Of a stretch of DNA of 64,000 bases, positions 16,130 to 27,100 are shown piece after piece. The position numbers were made by a program, and so were the translations under genes. Position 1 is the stretch's first letter, and the number at the start of each line of letters is the position of its first letter. Below the pieces are notes generated by a model. It was not told the origin of the DNA. It searched no databases and saw nothing but the letters and a program-made list of their open reading frames with translations. The stretch is taken from positions 186,001 to 250,000 of the forward strand of contig NZ_JACAIS010000007.1 in assembly GCF_030325625.1 (NCBI RefSeq). Direction: 5' to 3'. This DNA comes from Sphingobacterium sp. N143 (GTDB taxonomy: Bacteria; Bacteroidota; Bacteroidia; Sphingobacteriales; Sphingobacteriaceae).

Positions 16130-17376
16130 ATTTTAGATTTTCGGAGTAATTCGACTGATAGGTATTTCGTAATAAAATAGTTTGTTAGACCTATCGTATT
16201 GCTGTCGAGATTTAAACTTGAAACTTTTATATCACAATGTTCTTTCAGGATCGCCATTGTATAGGAATTGATCGCTTGTTGTATAGGTATTGTAATCAGT
16301 TCATTTGCTTTTGCGATCTTTCCTCCCAACACGATCAGTTCTGGATTAAGGAGCTGAATGAGCGAGGCAAAAGCCTTTCCTAGATTAGTCCCCAATTTGG
16401 AAATTTGATTGATGGCAAATTGATCACCTTGATTGGCAGCTTCAATGATATGCGTAGGTGTCAGGTGCTGTAGTTCTTCTTCTTGGAGCTCATTTAATTT
16501 TGTGAGCTCTCCTTTTTGTATTTCTTGTTTAGCGTTGTTGACCAAAGCAATTCCAGAAGCCACTGTTTCAAGGCAGCCTCTTTTCCCGCAGTAACAAAGT
16601 TCACCATTATCAATAAACGGCATGTGCCCTACCTCACCGGAATAACCATCCCTTCCTAAATATACTTCTCCATTGGAGACGATGCCAAGACCTATTCCCC
16701 AATCCATTAATATAATAAGGCTATTTTTGGTATTTCTTGCCAGCCCAAATTTTAATTCAGCGTAGGCTGCACCTTTAACATCATTAAGGATATAAACTGG
16801 TTTCGCATATTTGTGTTCAAAATATCCTGTGACGGACTGGGTGTTATCATGAAGAAATGTCTCATTGGTTCCTTCTTCAGCATTGATTAATCCAGGCATA
16901 CTTATGATCAATCCAGTTAAATTCTCTATATCAACAGATTTGTCTAAGATATATTGGTCAATAATTTGCGAGATACCCTCCAAATTATCTGCATTCCGGG
17001 ATAGCTCATTGTCTAATTCTACTGTTTCAGCTATAGAATTCTGATTATTATCCATAATACTGAGCGTGATCGAGAACCGCTGCAATTCAATACATAATAC
17101 CTGGAATAATCCATCACATAATTTATATAAATTGGGTTTTCGTCCACCAATAGATTCTCCTTTATCAAATTGACGGATAATGTCATCTTCTAATAATTCT
17201 GCAATCAGGCTGTTGACGGTAGGGAGACTTAAATAGAGGTTCTTTACAATATCATTTACGGATACAGATCCTAATTCGGCTATTAATTTAATAATAGAGA
17301 TCTTATTGAACAGATTTTTCTTTTCAGGTTTACTCTCCAATTTTTTGTTAATCAGTAAGTTTACGGCTTTAGTCAT
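16126..17376 (-). CDS. ROK family transcriptional regulator (NagC/XylR type)
   Basis: A 416-residue sugar-responsive regulator. The N-terminal winged helix-turn-helix (about 25-80) reads SVSVNDIVKNLYLSLPTVNSL with RKPNLYKL after the wing. The ROK sugar-kinase-like domain follows (about 85-400). It has the EVGHMP segment, the zinc motif CYCGKRGCLE and an ELIVLGG C-terminal signature. It is downstream of the Gfo/Idh and DUF1080 genes on the same strand but behind a strong terminator, so it probably has its own promoter. By analogy it may repress a neighbouring sugar-use gene set; which sugar it binds is not visible. Confidence 0.88.
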   Translation of the reverse strand: MTKAVNLLINKKLESKPEKKNLFNKISIIKLIAELGSVSVNDIVKNLYLSLPTVNSLIAELLEDDIIRQFDKGESIGGRKPNLYKLCDGLFQVLCIELQRFSITLSIMDNNQNSIAETVELDNELSRNADNLEGISQIIDQYILDKSVDIENLTGLIISMPGLINAEEGTNETFLHDNTQSVTGYFEHKYAKPVYILNDVKGAAYAELKFGLARNTKNSLIILMDWGIGLGIVSNGEVYLGRDGYSGEVGHMPFIDNGELCYCGKRGCLETVASGIALVNNAKQEIQKGELTKLNELQEEELQHLTPTHIIEAANQGDQFAINQISKLGTNLGKAFASLIQLLNPELIVLGGKIAKANELITIPIQQAINSYTMAILKEHCDIKVSSLNLDSNTIGLTNYFITKYLSVELLRKSKI

Positions 17377-17477
17377 AAAACATCATATTTTGAATTAGAA
17401 TCCTAATGTCTTCAATTTAGTAAAAGTTTTGGAATCATAAGGTTATTTTCACTCTTCTAGTCAGGTCGTTTTCTTAG

Positions 17478-17505
17478 AAAAAAGGGGATAAGTTGTCTTA
17501 CCCCC
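17478..17505 (-). terminator. Terminator of the DUF1080 gene
   Basis: On the minus strand GGGGGTAAG pairs with CTTATCCCC (9 bp with one G-U), loop ACAA, followed by six Ts. It separates the DUF1080 gene from the ROK regulator. Confidence 0.88.
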
Positions 17506-17528
17506 TCTCATTTGTCAATTTTTGAAAA

Positions 17529-20500
17529 CTATTTGAGTTTCTTAACGCGAATATCCTTGAAGAATACCTCTGTTCCATGGCCTAAGAATCCAATATGACC
17601 TGCAGAACGTTTTAAACCAGGGTGTTGTTTTCCATCCAAAGTGCCATTTTTACTTGCTTCAGCAATATCCGCATCAACGATAACAGTACCGTTCAATGTT
17701 ACTTTAACGCGGTTGCCTTTAACAGCGATTTCTTCAGAATTCCATTCACCTAATGGCTTTAAGTGGCCTTTTTTAGCGGTCACCACCCCATAGATGGAGC
17801 CATGATATTGATAAGGTTTCAGATCTTTGTAAACATCTGCACCGTCATCCAATACCTGGATTTCCATGGCTTCATAGGCTGCATCACCATCGAGTGGGGC
17901 ACGTATCCCAACACCGTTGTTGGCTCCTGGAGTTAGTTTGAAATCAAATCGATAAATGAAATCTGAAAATTCTTCTTTGGTATATAAATTCCCGCCAAAT
18001 TTAGCATTTGGATATACCCAAAGATAACCTTCATCGTTAATGACATAGGCTTGATTCTCGGTCCATTTGTCAAGATTTGTTCCATCAAATAAGACTTCGA
18101 AGCCCTCTTTTTTCTCCTGATCGCTTAACTTAAAAATTTGCTTTCTAGGAATCTCTTCAATGAAAAGATCTCTGTAATAAACAACAGAACCATGCGCTTG
18201 AAGTTCAATCTGCTCTGTTGGGAAGATAGACTGGTTTCTGTCCCAGTAATTTTCAAGCGGGATATTATCTGTGACTAATTGACCATTTAACCAAACAGTG
18301 ACTTTATCGTCTACCATTTTTATTTTAAAAGTATTCCATTCACCTGTTGCGTTGTCGGCAACTTTCAATGGTTTGCTTTCGTTGATCTGATTATTATACA
18401 ATCCACCGGAACCTACTTGGGCCCCCACTCTTGTGTTGGCAATATCCCAAATTTGAACCTGAGGAGTACCTCTTAAATAAATACCGGCATCGCCTTCTAC
18501 ACCACCGTAGTTCTCCAATTTCCAGTCTACGAGCATCTCAAAATCACCATACTGCTTGATTGTGGCCAAGTTATCTCCTTTTCCGCTAAAAACGATCTCT
18601 CCATTTGAAGCTGACCATCCTTTTCGCATGACCTCGTCAGCTTTCGCCTGTTCTTTCGCCAAAGTTTTGGCATTCATTTTACTTCGCTTAATCGGGTCTG
18701 CCACCAGACCTTTCCAGCCACTTAAATCTTTACCATTGAAAAGTGAAATATAACCTTCTTTCATCGGCATCTCGGCTAGATAGCGGACAATAGCTTCTTT
18801 AAGGTAACCACTTTCGCTACCGGTCAGTTTTCCGATCACTTGTTCTAAAACTTCCTTGACTTTGCGACCATAGAATTTGTTGTCCATGGCAATATTCATT
18901 GCCGTGTTCGCTGCAGCTTCGCCAAGTTGAGGGTCGTTCATTTTGTCCGCTGCAAAAACTAAGGCTTGATAAGTACCTGTTGGTTGCAATGCAAAAAGTG
19001 CTGCTTTTTGTTGCTCTGGATTCTTAGCCACGCTAAAAGCATCCCGCAATAAGAGTGTTTTCTGAGCAGGCGTATGCGATGACGAAGCAATTGATTTGAT
19101 CAATCCAGTATATATGGTATTGAACAGTACAGCATCTTTTTCTACCCTTGATAAGGAAACAAGTTCTGGCAGTGCATTTGGGGTAGACCAGTTTGCTAAT
19201 GAAGTGACAGCGGCTGCCCTTAGATCAGGAGTAGTATTATTGACATAATTGCTGACAGCCTGTAAAGATTGACCGTCACCGAGTCCTGCGAAAATAGGAA
19301 AATACTTCGCTGTACTTGGTGCTGCTGATTTCGAGATGTTTGCAATCAATTTTTGAGTCAGTCCTTTTGAATCAGCACTCGATTGAATTACATTGACGAT
19401 GGCCTGTTGTAATAAACTTGCTGATTTATTATCTGTCGTGCTGTTCAGTCTATTGAAAAGTTCTTCAATATCAGATTCCTGCGCAACATTGGGCAGTGCT
19501 CTGTTTATAGCTTCTTCTACGGCTGGATTAGCAGGTTTGATTGCTAATACAGCTTTGGATGAAGCATTGTTGGAGCGTTTACTTAAGATATCCAGCAATT
19601 GGATTTTCTTGTCATCATCGGCAGTGGCTAATGCGCTATTGACATCATTGATTACCGCAGCATCTTTTGAAGAAAGGATAAGGGCTTTTATGGAATTGTT
19701 GAATTGTTGATCAGTGCCCAAAGCCTGGATCAAGGTGTTGGTTTCTTTTCCCTGTGATAGACTGTTGATGGCACTTAACCCTGCAAGCTTTGTAGTAGGA
19801 GACTGGGTTTTACCGATCAGCTCCTGGATTAATTTCAAGCTGCTTGCCGAGCCGTTGTGTGCAAGGTAATTTAATACACTTTCCTGTACTTCAGGGCTGC
19901 TTTTACTTGCTAATGCAAGGAGAGTTTTGGCATCATTACCTTTACCGTATTTCCCTAATAATTGTAAAGCAACATTACGGTAAGCTGCATGATCACTTTT
20001 AACGGCAGATAACAGGTTCTTCTTTTGCTTATCAGGAGCGATTGCAGCCAACATCTTGAGGGAAGCAATTTGTCCATTGATGGATTTTGCTTTTTGAGAT
20101 TCCTTAAAGAATTTGTTTAAGAATTTAACAGCGTCTTGTTCTTGTTTATTGTCTATTAAAGACTGTGCATAATCGATACCGAGTCCAATAGCATCAAATT
20201 TATCATAGTTGTATCCCGCAGCATCGAGTTTGTTTTGGAATAGTGGCTGCGATGCTGTACCTCCGATTTTGCTTAATGCAATTAAAGCTGTGCGCTGGAA
20301 GGCATCTGAATTATATTTTTTTGTTAATTCTAAAATTGAATTCTCCGCGGAACTGGTTTTCAAATCGCCAAGTGCGGTCACTAAAGCTATTGCATTTTTT
20401 TCCGTTGAAGCATTCGCTAACGCTTCCTCCAAAGCTGAGGCAGATTCCTTTGTGTGTATGGATACTAATGCTCTTGCTGCTGCATCGACGAGGTCATCAT

Positions 20501-20930
20501 TGTTCAAACAGTTGGCAATGGCTGGAATAGCAGCGTTGTCTGCACATTGGCGTAATAGGCGTAAAATAAAAGCTTGATTTGTCTGTTTGCTCAATTGAGG
20601 CAGAGACTTTGTCAGACCTTCAACAAAAACCTTCTTTTGTTGTTCTTTCCCGGATTGATTCACATAGAAAGAAAAGCTATTCGCAGCAAATTCAATAGGG
20701 GCCTTGTTACCTTCTTGGGCATCTAAACCCTTTAAGAAAGTAGCAATATCATCAGAAGAAAACCCTTCTAATTCACGCATGGCAAGTAAGAATTTTTCTT
20801 TTTCCGCGGCAGGCTGCTGCGCCAGTACATCTGCTATCTTAGTAGCTGTAGTTCTATTTTGAGGTTGCTGCGCATAAGTGGCACTTGAGATAAGTAACAA
20901 TACCGCCAGCGAATTAAATATCTTTTTCAT
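17529..20930 (-). CDS. Secreted HEAT-repeat protein with two DUF1080 (3-keto-disaccharide hydrolase-like) domains
   Basis: A very large 1133-residue exported protein. The start at 20930 (MKKIFNSLAVLLLISSATYAQ) gives a clear Sec signal peptide; an in-frame ATG 16 codons earlier is rejected. Residues about 30-715 are alpha-helical HEAT/armadillo-like repeats rich in Ala, Leu and Ser. Two DUF1080 (laminin-G-like) domains follow: the first from about 725 (SLFNGKDLSGWKG), the second from about 945 (VLFDGTNLDKW). DUF1080 proteins include 3-keto-glycoside hydrolases. The upstream gene is a Gfo/Idh/MocA oxidoreductase on the same strand, 129 bases away, which fits a pathway in which a sugar is oxidised at C3 and the 3-keto-glycoside is then cleaved. 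The protein probably works in the periplasm. The role of the HEAT section is unknown; substrate is not known. Confidence 0.85.
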   Translation of the reverse strand: MKKIFNSLAVLLLISSATYAQQPQNRTTATKIADVLAQQPAAEKEKFLLAMRELEGFSSDDIATFLKGLDAQEGNKAPIEFAANSFSFYVNQSGKEQQKKVFVEGLTKSLPQLSKQTNQAFILRLLRQCADNAAIPAIANCLNNDDLVDAAARALVSIHTKESASALEEALANASTEKNAIALVTALGDLKTSSAENSILELTKKYNSDAFQRTALIALSKIGGTASQPLFQNKLDAAGYNYDKFDAIGLGIDYAQSLIDNKQEQDAVKFLNKFFKESQKAKSINGQIASLKMLAAIAPDKQKKNLLSAVKSDHAAYRNVALQLLGKYGKGNDAKTLLALASKSSPEVQESVLNYLAHNGSASSLKLIQELIGKTQSPTTKLAGLSAINSLSQGKETNTLIQALGTDQQFNNSIKALILSSKDAAVINDVNSALATADDDKKIQLLDILSKRSNNASSKAVLAIKPANPAVEEAINRALPNVAQESDIEELFNRLNSTTDNKSASLLQQAIVNVIQSSADSKGLTQKLIANISKSAAPSTAKYFPIFAGLGDGQSLQAVSNYVNNTTPDLRAAAVTSLANWSTPNALPELVSLSRVEKDAVLFNTIYTGLIKSIASSSHTPAQKTLLLRDAFSVAKNPEQQKAALFALQPTGTYQALVFAADKMNDPQLGEAAANTAMNIAMDNKFYGRKVKEVLEQVIGKLTGSESGYLKEAIVRYLAEMPMKEGYISLFNGKDLSGWKGLVADPIKRSKMNAKTLAKEQAKADEVMRKGWSASNGEIVFSGKGDNLATIKQYGDFEMLVDWKLENYGGVEGDAGIYLRGTPQVQIWDIANTRVGAQVGSGGLYNNQINESKPLKVADNATGEWNTFKIKMVDDKVTVWLNGQLVTDNIPLENYWDRNQSIFPTEQIELQAHGSVVYYRDLFIEEIPRKQIFKLSDQEKKEGFEVLFDGTNLDKWTENQAYVINDEGYLWVYPNAKFGGNLYTKEEFSDFIYRFDFKLTPGANNGVGIRAPLDGDAAYEAMEIQVLDDGADVYKDLKPYQYHGSIYGVVTAKKGHLKPLGEWNSEEIAVKGNRVKVTLNGTVIVDADIAEASKNGTLDGKQHPGLKRSAGHIGFLGHGTEVFFKDIRVKKLK

Positions 20931-21059
20931 CCGTTTATTTGATTTTTCAGTTGTGATGAAGCTATCAGATTTATTCATCAGGTATATGTTCTAAGTGGCA
21001 TTCCTGAACTCGTTTAAGTCGGTTTGAATAAATCATGATGGTTTCATTTGAATATAACG

Positions 21060-22328
21060 TTAGATGGACCAAGGACCTCGCATTGGTTGGTGAATTAATC
21101 GATTTGCTGCATCATCATCAATAAATTGTTCATTTTGAGAATCATATTTTAAAGACCGATTAAGTCGCACCGCAGCAAGTCCCATATTGACCAGTGTACA
21201 TGAGCGATGACCATTGATTTCATTCAAGGCAAATTTTTCACGTGTTCGAACAGATTCAAGAAAATCTGTGATTTGTGGTGCTGGTTCAGGATATTGAGCG
21301 AGTTTTCTCTCTAAATCTGGGATATCAGATTCAAACCCTTTATATAACTTTCCGTTAGGTCCTTCGATGTAAGCCGCCTTTTCATCTTTGGCTTCTCCAT
21401 CTAGAATGATTTGACAACCATCCGCATAGGTAAACGTAATTCTTCGCCATGTTCCTACCGCATCAGGGTGTTGCTGTGGGGCATCGACGTCCACGGTAAT
21501 CGGGCTTTCATTGTCCTTACCCAAAAAATATTGCACAGGGTCTATGTAATGCTGTCCCATATCACCCAGACCGCCACCATCATAATCCCAATATCCCCTA
21601 AATGTGGTATGTACACGATGTTTATTGTATGGCTTATAGGGAGCAGGACCCAACCAGAAATCATAGTCAAGCTCAGCGGGAACTTTTTCTTCTGGAAGAT
21701 TTTCTTTTCCTACCCAAAAGAACTTCCAGTCAAAACCTGTATGCTTACTTATCGTTACTTTCAGAGGCCAGCCCAACATACCCGTATCAACAAGTTTTTT
21801 GATTTTGCTGACCGGGACGTTCATCCCATAAAAATTATCCTTAAAGCGAAACCAGGTATTCAAACGGAATATATTCCCGTGTTGAGCAATGGCTTCTTTG
21901 ACTTTTTTACCTTCACCAATGGTACGGGTCATTGGTTTTTCACACCAAATGTCTTTTCCGGCTTTAGCGGCCTCTATGGACATTAATCCATGCCAGTGTG
22001 GTGGCGTTGCAATATGTACAATATCTACCTCGGGGGATTTGATCAGCTCCCTGAAATCATGATACTCTTTTACACCGCCTCCGAGATCGTTCTGTGCCAG
22101 TGCAAGATGACTTGTATCCACATCGCAGATGGCTACTGTTTTTGTTCCTGCATAACCAAAGTGTCCGCGGCCCATACTGCCGACACCGATTACTCCTTTG
22201 GTTAGATGATCACTCGGGGCAAGATAGCCCTGTCCTCCAAGTACAAAGCGTGGTACAATCGAAAATGCTGCAGCACCGACCACTGATTTTTTAATGAAAT
22301 CACGCCTTGACGAATTCTGTTCTTTCAT
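21060..22328 (-). CDS. Tat-exported Gfo/Idh/MocA family oxidoreductase
   Basis: NAD(P)-dependent sugar oxidoreductase of 422 residues. The N-terminus has a twin-arginine signal (SSRRDFIKKSVVGAAAFSIVP), so the folded enzyme with its cofactor is exported. The Rossmann motif is GVIGVGSMGRGHFGY, and the family motif EKP is in CEKPMTRTIGEG. The C-terminal domain contains GGGLGDMGQHYIDPVQYFLG with the catalytic-type Asp and His. It precedes the DUF1080 gene in the same direction. Enzymes of this exported subgroup are linked to C3 oxidation of glycosides, which agrees with the neighbour. Exact substrate is not visible. Confidence 0.9.
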   Translation of the reverse strand: MKEQNSSRRDFIKKSVVGAAAFSIVPRFVLGGQGYLAPSDHLTKGVIGVGSMGRGHFGYAGTKTVAICDVDTSHLALAQNDLGGGVKEYHDFRELIKSPEVDIVHIATPPHWHGLMSIEAAKAGKDIWCEKPMTRTIGEGKKVKEAIAQHGNIFRLNTWFRFKDNFYGMNVPVSKIKKLVDTGMLGWPLKVTISKHTGFDWKFFWVGKENLPEEKVPAELDYDFWLGPAPYKPYNKHRVHTTFRGYWDYDGGGLGDMGQHYIDPVQYFLGKDNESPITVDVDAPQQHPDAVGTWRRITFTYADGCQIILDGEAKDEKAAYIEGPNGKLYKGFESDIPDLERKLAQYPEPAPQITDFLESVRTREKFALNEINGHRSCTLVNMGLAAVRLNRSLKYDSQNEQFIDDDAANRLIHQPMRGPWSI

Positions 22329-22831
22329 GTTGGTTGGATTAGTTGTTTTTTTATAATTGATCCATTTCTAGGCTGTTAAAAATAACGGCATTGGATATTT
22401 GATCTTAAAAATAGATAAAAAACTTATAAATATAAACCGATAACTAAAAATTTGTTTATAGTTTACTATTGTTTTATGAAAAAATAGTAAAAGAATTGCC
22501 TTGAATTCATTTCTTTCATGTTTGAGCTCGGATTGTATACTTTCATTATTATGTAAGTACATAGAATTGTTACATGAGGCTTTTAATTTATTTTACCCGT
22601 ATAGCATACGGTTGAAAAAAATAGTACAAATTCACTCAATCGTTTTCGTAAAACGAGCTTGATTATGGGAGAATAATCAAGCATCTTTATGGTTGCTTAA
22701 TAAGGTATAGCTGATCAGTTTTCGCTATAGTACTGCTGTTTTTCATTTTTAGGGAAGGTGGATTAAATTATAAAGAAGGAGTCGGTCTGTGGTTGAGCTT
22801 TTAAAAAATTTATGTAAAAGGGATTAATATC
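22329..22831. other. Gene-free divergent regulatory stretch between Gfo/Idh and GH88 genes
   Basis: About 500 AT-rich bases with no convincing gene. The main structure is a pair of adjacent hairpins: CGTTTT-CGT-AAAACG (22641-22655) and GCTTGATTAT-GGGAGA-ATAATCAAGC (22657-22682, perfect 10 bp). They lie about 150 bases before the GH88 start. Neither has a T-tract; they may be operator or leader structures. No consensus promoter could be fixed for either gene. Confidence 0.55.
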
Positions 22832-24082
22832 ATGAGATTAAAAAAACAAATTTTTGTGCTTTTATGTGCAGCTTTGGGAACATCTGCAATGGTTCATGGA
22901 CAAACGGTAAAATTGAACCTATCGAAGGAATTTGTTCAGAAGCAATTAGATGAAGCAGCCAAGCAGATTAAGGTTTTGGCGAATGAAACACCAGCAGAGA
23001 AGTTTCCTAAGACATTTCAGAATGGGAAAGAAGTGTTTTCTTCTTCAAGCTGGTGGTGTTCGGGATTTTATCCGGGAACATTATTATATCTATATGAAGG
23101 AACCAAAGACGGAGAGCTATTAAAAAAAGCAACCGATAAGCTGACGTATCTGGAGAAAGAAAAAAATAATAAAGGTACCCATGATCTGGGCTTTATGTTG
23201 TTCTGTAGTTTTGGAAATGCGCTTCGTTTAACGGGGGACACTCAAAAATATGAACCGATACTTACTGTTGGTGCTAACTCATTAGCCTCCCGTTATAGTC
23301 CAATAACAAAAACAATACGTTCTTGGGATCATGGCTCATGGCAGTATCCTGTTATTATCGATAATATGATGAACTTGGAGTTTTTGACGCAAGTAGCTAA
23401 AATAACGGGTGATAAAAAATTCTATGACATTGCTGTATCTCACGCTGAAACCACATTGAAAAATCACTTCAGAAAAGATTATAGTTCCTATCATGTCATT
23501 GATTATGATAAGAAAACCGGTAAGGCTATAGGAAAAAAAACGCATCAGGGTGCATTTGATGAGTCGGCTTGGTCCCGTGGGCAGGGTTGGGCCTTATACG
23601 GTTATACCATGATGTACCGGGAAACGAAGAAAAAGGAATTTTTGAAGCAAGCACAGGCAATTGCAAAGTATATTCTGAAAAATCCTAATCTGCCATCAGA
23701 CCTAATACCATATTGGGACTTTGATAAAGATAAGATCGCATCTTCTGATAAGATGTATCCAAATAAAGATCTGAGAGATGTATCGGCGGCGGCACTATAT
23801 GCCTCAGCACTGCTGGAACTTTCACAATATACTACTGGTAACGAAGCTGCAAATTATTTTGATAAAGCTGAAACGATCATCAAAAATTTATCTAAAGCTC
23901 CTTATCTGGCTACCTATGGTCAAAATGGAGGCTATATTCTTCAACATAGTGTAGGAGCATTACCTTTGAATTCGGAAGTTGATGTGCCATTGACCTACGC
24001 AGATTATTATTATGTAGAAGCGTTGGTTCGCTATCAGCGATTGCTTGCCGGGGAACCGATGATTAAAGAAATAGCTCAATAA
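22832..24082 (+). CDS. GH88 unsaturated glucuronyl hydrolase (periplasmic)
   Basis: Removes a 4,5-unsaturated uronic acid from the non-reducing end of oligosaccharides produced by polysaccharide lyases. The 416-residue protein has a Sec signal peptide (cut near MVHG-Q) and an (alpha/alpha)6 barrel. Both family Asp residues are present: Asp118 in THDLGFML and Asp177 in IIDNMMNLEFL. WWCSGFYPGTLL, ARGQ-like SRGQGWALYGY and DVPLTYADYYYVEAL are also seen. These point to GH88 rather than GH105. It is a close paralogue of the enzyme at 34741. It reads convergently into the HTCS gene and shares its terminator. Confidence 0.92.
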   Translation: MRLKKQIFVLLCAALGTSAMVHGQTVKLNLSKEFVQKQLDEAAKQIKVLANETPAEKFPKTFQNGKEVFSSSSWWCSGFYPGTLLYLYEGTKDGELLKKATDKLTYLEKEKNNKGTHDLGFMLFCSFGNALRLTGDTQKYEPILTVGANSLASRYSPITKTIRSWDHGSWQYPVIIDNMMNLEFLTQVAKITGDKKFYDIAVSHAETTLKNHFRKDYSSYHVIDYDKKTGKAIGKKTHQGAFDESAWSRGQGWALYGYTMMYRETKKKEFLKQAQAIAKYILKNPNLPSDLIPYWDFDKDKIASSDKMYPNKDLRDVSAAALYASALLELSQYTTGNEAANYFDKAETIIKNLSKAPYLATYGQNGGYILQHSVGALPLNSEVDVPLTYADYYYVEALVRYQRLLAGEPMIKEIAQ

Positions 24083-24084
24083 AG

Positions 24085-24114
24085 AAAAGCCACATTTATT
24101 AAAATGTGGCTTTT
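24085..24114. terminator. Bidirectional terminator between GH88 and HTCS genes
   Basis: A perfect 13-bp stem, AAAAGCCACATTT (24085-24097) with AAATGTGGCTTTT (24102-24114), loop ATTA. A and T runs on both sides serve both convergent genes. Confidence 0.92.
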
Positions 24115-24148
24115 CTTTTCTGCAAGCTTAATTGACTTGAATTGTTTA

Positions 24149-27100
24149 TCAGCTTTCCTCTGATGGATTATGTCCAAACTGTTTCTTGAATTCTTTACTA
24201 AAGTACTTTCTGTCAGAAAATCCGACTGCATAGGCAACTTCACTGATATTCATGGATGACTTTAACAATTCTCTAGCTTTATTGAGCCGGTAGCTCTTGA
24301 CATAATTGTTGAGTGATAAGTTTGATATCGCTTTGAGTTTACGATAGAGAATAGGGGCGCTCATGCCCATTGTACGAGAGATGAAGTTAACATCGAAACC
24401 ATCTGATTGCATATGTTCTTCAATCAGTTCGTCCAATGCAGTGATGAACTGTGTATCAAGATCATTGTCAAATGAAGTTGTTCTTACCTGAAACTCCCTA
24501 CTCTTTTTATGAGTGATGGAAATCAGATTTTGCGCTGAGAGGAAAAGCTGTCTATTGTCAAAAGGTTTAGTCAGGTAAATATTTGCTCCGTGCTGTAAGG
24601 CATGGATTTGTGAATCATGATCTGTTACGGCAGTTAACAAGATAAAGGGAATATGGCTGGTTGCAATGTTTGTCTTAATGTTTTGACAGAGCTGCGCTCC
24701 ATCCATGTAAGGCATCATCAGGTCTGAGATGATCAAATCAGGTATATAGACCTGTGCCTTGGACAGTGCTTCTTCGCCATTTACTGCTGTAATTACAGTA
24801 TAGGTATCTTGAAATAAACTGACAATGGCCTCCAATAATTCCCTATTGTCTTCCACGATGAGTATAGTTTGCTGCAAGGATGTTTCAAACGCTGTTAAGT
24901 TCTTGGAAATAGGTCCATCAGTCTCGTCTTTGTAGGCGTCTTCCTGTGAGGAGAAGATGCTGTTCCGTTGCTTTGGTAAGTGCACTGTAAATACGGTCCA
25001 TTCTCCCTTTTCATCTTTCATGGTAAAACAACGGATATCACCATTATGCTGTTGTACGATTTGTTTCGTTAAAGCTAAGCCAATGCCTGTTCCAATAGTA
25101 TCATTAACCTGTTCCTCGCGATAATACTCCTCAAATATCTTAAATTGATTGTCCGTGGCGATGCCGATCCCATTATCAACGATATTGATCACATATGAAT
25201 CTTGCTTCTCCACAAGTTCAAGATAAACTGTTCCATTTTCTGCTGTATATTTAATGGCATTTGATAAGAGATTGAACATAACCTTATCAAATTGTACTGT
25301 ATCTATAGATTGAATCCCCACAGCATCGAGTTGCCGGATGTAATAATTCAGATGTTTAGTTTGGGCGAGATCATGTAGCAGATAAAAGGTGTCCTCGATG
25401 TATTCTCTGAAAGGAACGTCATTTTTCTTTAGCACAAAATGCTTGTCGTCAAATTTTTTGAAATCAAGGAGTTCATTGACAACACCGAGAAGTTTATTGG
25501 CATTCTTTTTTATCCGCTTTACTTTGGATTGAGTAGTTGTAGCATTTGCTGTTTCCGAAATAATTTCATCAAGAGGAGCGGTAATTAAGGTTAATGGTGT
25601 ACGGATCTCATGTGAAATTTGGGTGAAGAATTTGATTTTCTTTTCCTGTTCCCGTTCTGAATTGATCAGCATTTCTCGTTCAACAACAAATTTGATGACG
25701 AAATGAACACCTAAGGTAAATAAGCCTGCATATAACAAGTAAGCCCACCATGTTTTCCAAAAAGGAGGCTTTATATCGATGTGAATTCGTAATGGTGTAC
25801 TGCTCCATATTCCATCATTGTTGCTGGCAAATATGGTCAAGGTATGGATGCCAGTAGGAATATTGGTATACCGTATTGAAGGTGTGCTGGTTTCTATCCA
25901 ATCTTTGTCAAAACCTTCAAGTTTGTAACGATATCTATTTTTTTGTGGTTTGATGAAATTTGAGCTTGAGAAATTAACCGTAATAAAATTCTCATCATGT
26001 CTGAGTTTAAGTTTGTAGCTGTTTGGTTCCTTGCTTTTTTCTAGTCGGCCATAGTGTAAAGGAATTTCCTCAAGAAAAATATTGCGGAAAAGGACATTCG
26101 GCTTGTTCTGATTAAATGCGATTTTTCTAGTATCTATAGATACCACACCATTTAAGGTTGTAATGAACAATATGCCGGTTTTACTGGTAAAAACTTTTGC
26201 TCCGAGCATGTTCTTCACAGGAAGACCGTCGTATTGGTTAAGAATAAAGCTGCGTTTTGTTTTAGGTTGATAACATATTAATCCATTTTTGCTTGTCAGC
26301 CATAATTGACCATTAATGACAATTGGCCAACCTAACGAATTGTTAGGAAAATGAGCGATACGGGTCAAGTGGTCCCTTTGATCAAGATGATATAAATCTT
26401 CTTTTGAAGTCAGCCAGACATCTCCATGTGGATGAACATAAAATCCGCTCAGGACTAATGTATCAAGCTGCTTTATTTGCTGTATGTTCGATTCATTGTT
26501 TTTTTTGCGATAAAGTGTACCTCCTCTTAGGAAATATATCTGCTGCTTATTATCGGCTTGTATATCCTCAATTGTAGCCGTTTTTAAAGCGGTATTGTAT
26601 TGAACTGGTTTTCCTGGCTCCACGATATAGAGCCCTCTGTTGGTTCCAAGGTAAATACGATGTGCTTGGTCGGCGTAAATGCTGTAGATGTTATTTTTGA
26701 GATTTAAGAGATCTTTTTCTAGATAAAAGTGTTGGGTATTTCCCGATTGTGCGTCGATGATGGAGTATCCCCCTCCGTACTGCGCTGCATATACTTTGTT
26801 ATCTCTAACATATAAGTCCTTAATCAAGTTTGACTGGGTCAATTTTAATAATGGGGAAGTAGCTCCCGTTGCCTTATCAATCCTGTTGATTCCCTCTTCC
26901 TCCGTTCCTATCCAATAGGCATTGTCTGATTCAGCGAAACTACCGGTGATATCGCTATTGATGCGAAGACCAGAAAGCGAACGAGTTGAATAATGCTGTA
27001 TGGGGATGAGATCGGGGTAAATAGCGTTTATTCCTCCAAAATAGGTTCCTATCCAAGTGATTTGTTGCCGATCAATGAAAATATCGTAAATGGAATTTTG

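Noticed and set aside
20209..20577. Plus-strand frame of 122 codons within the HEAT/DUF1080 gene
   Set aside because: Antisense to a long protein with consistent repeat structure; an Ala/Leu-rich shadow.
22832..24082. GH105 instead of GH88 for the two uronyl hydrolases
   Set aside because: The two Asp positions (DLGF and IDNMMN) match the GH88 pattern.
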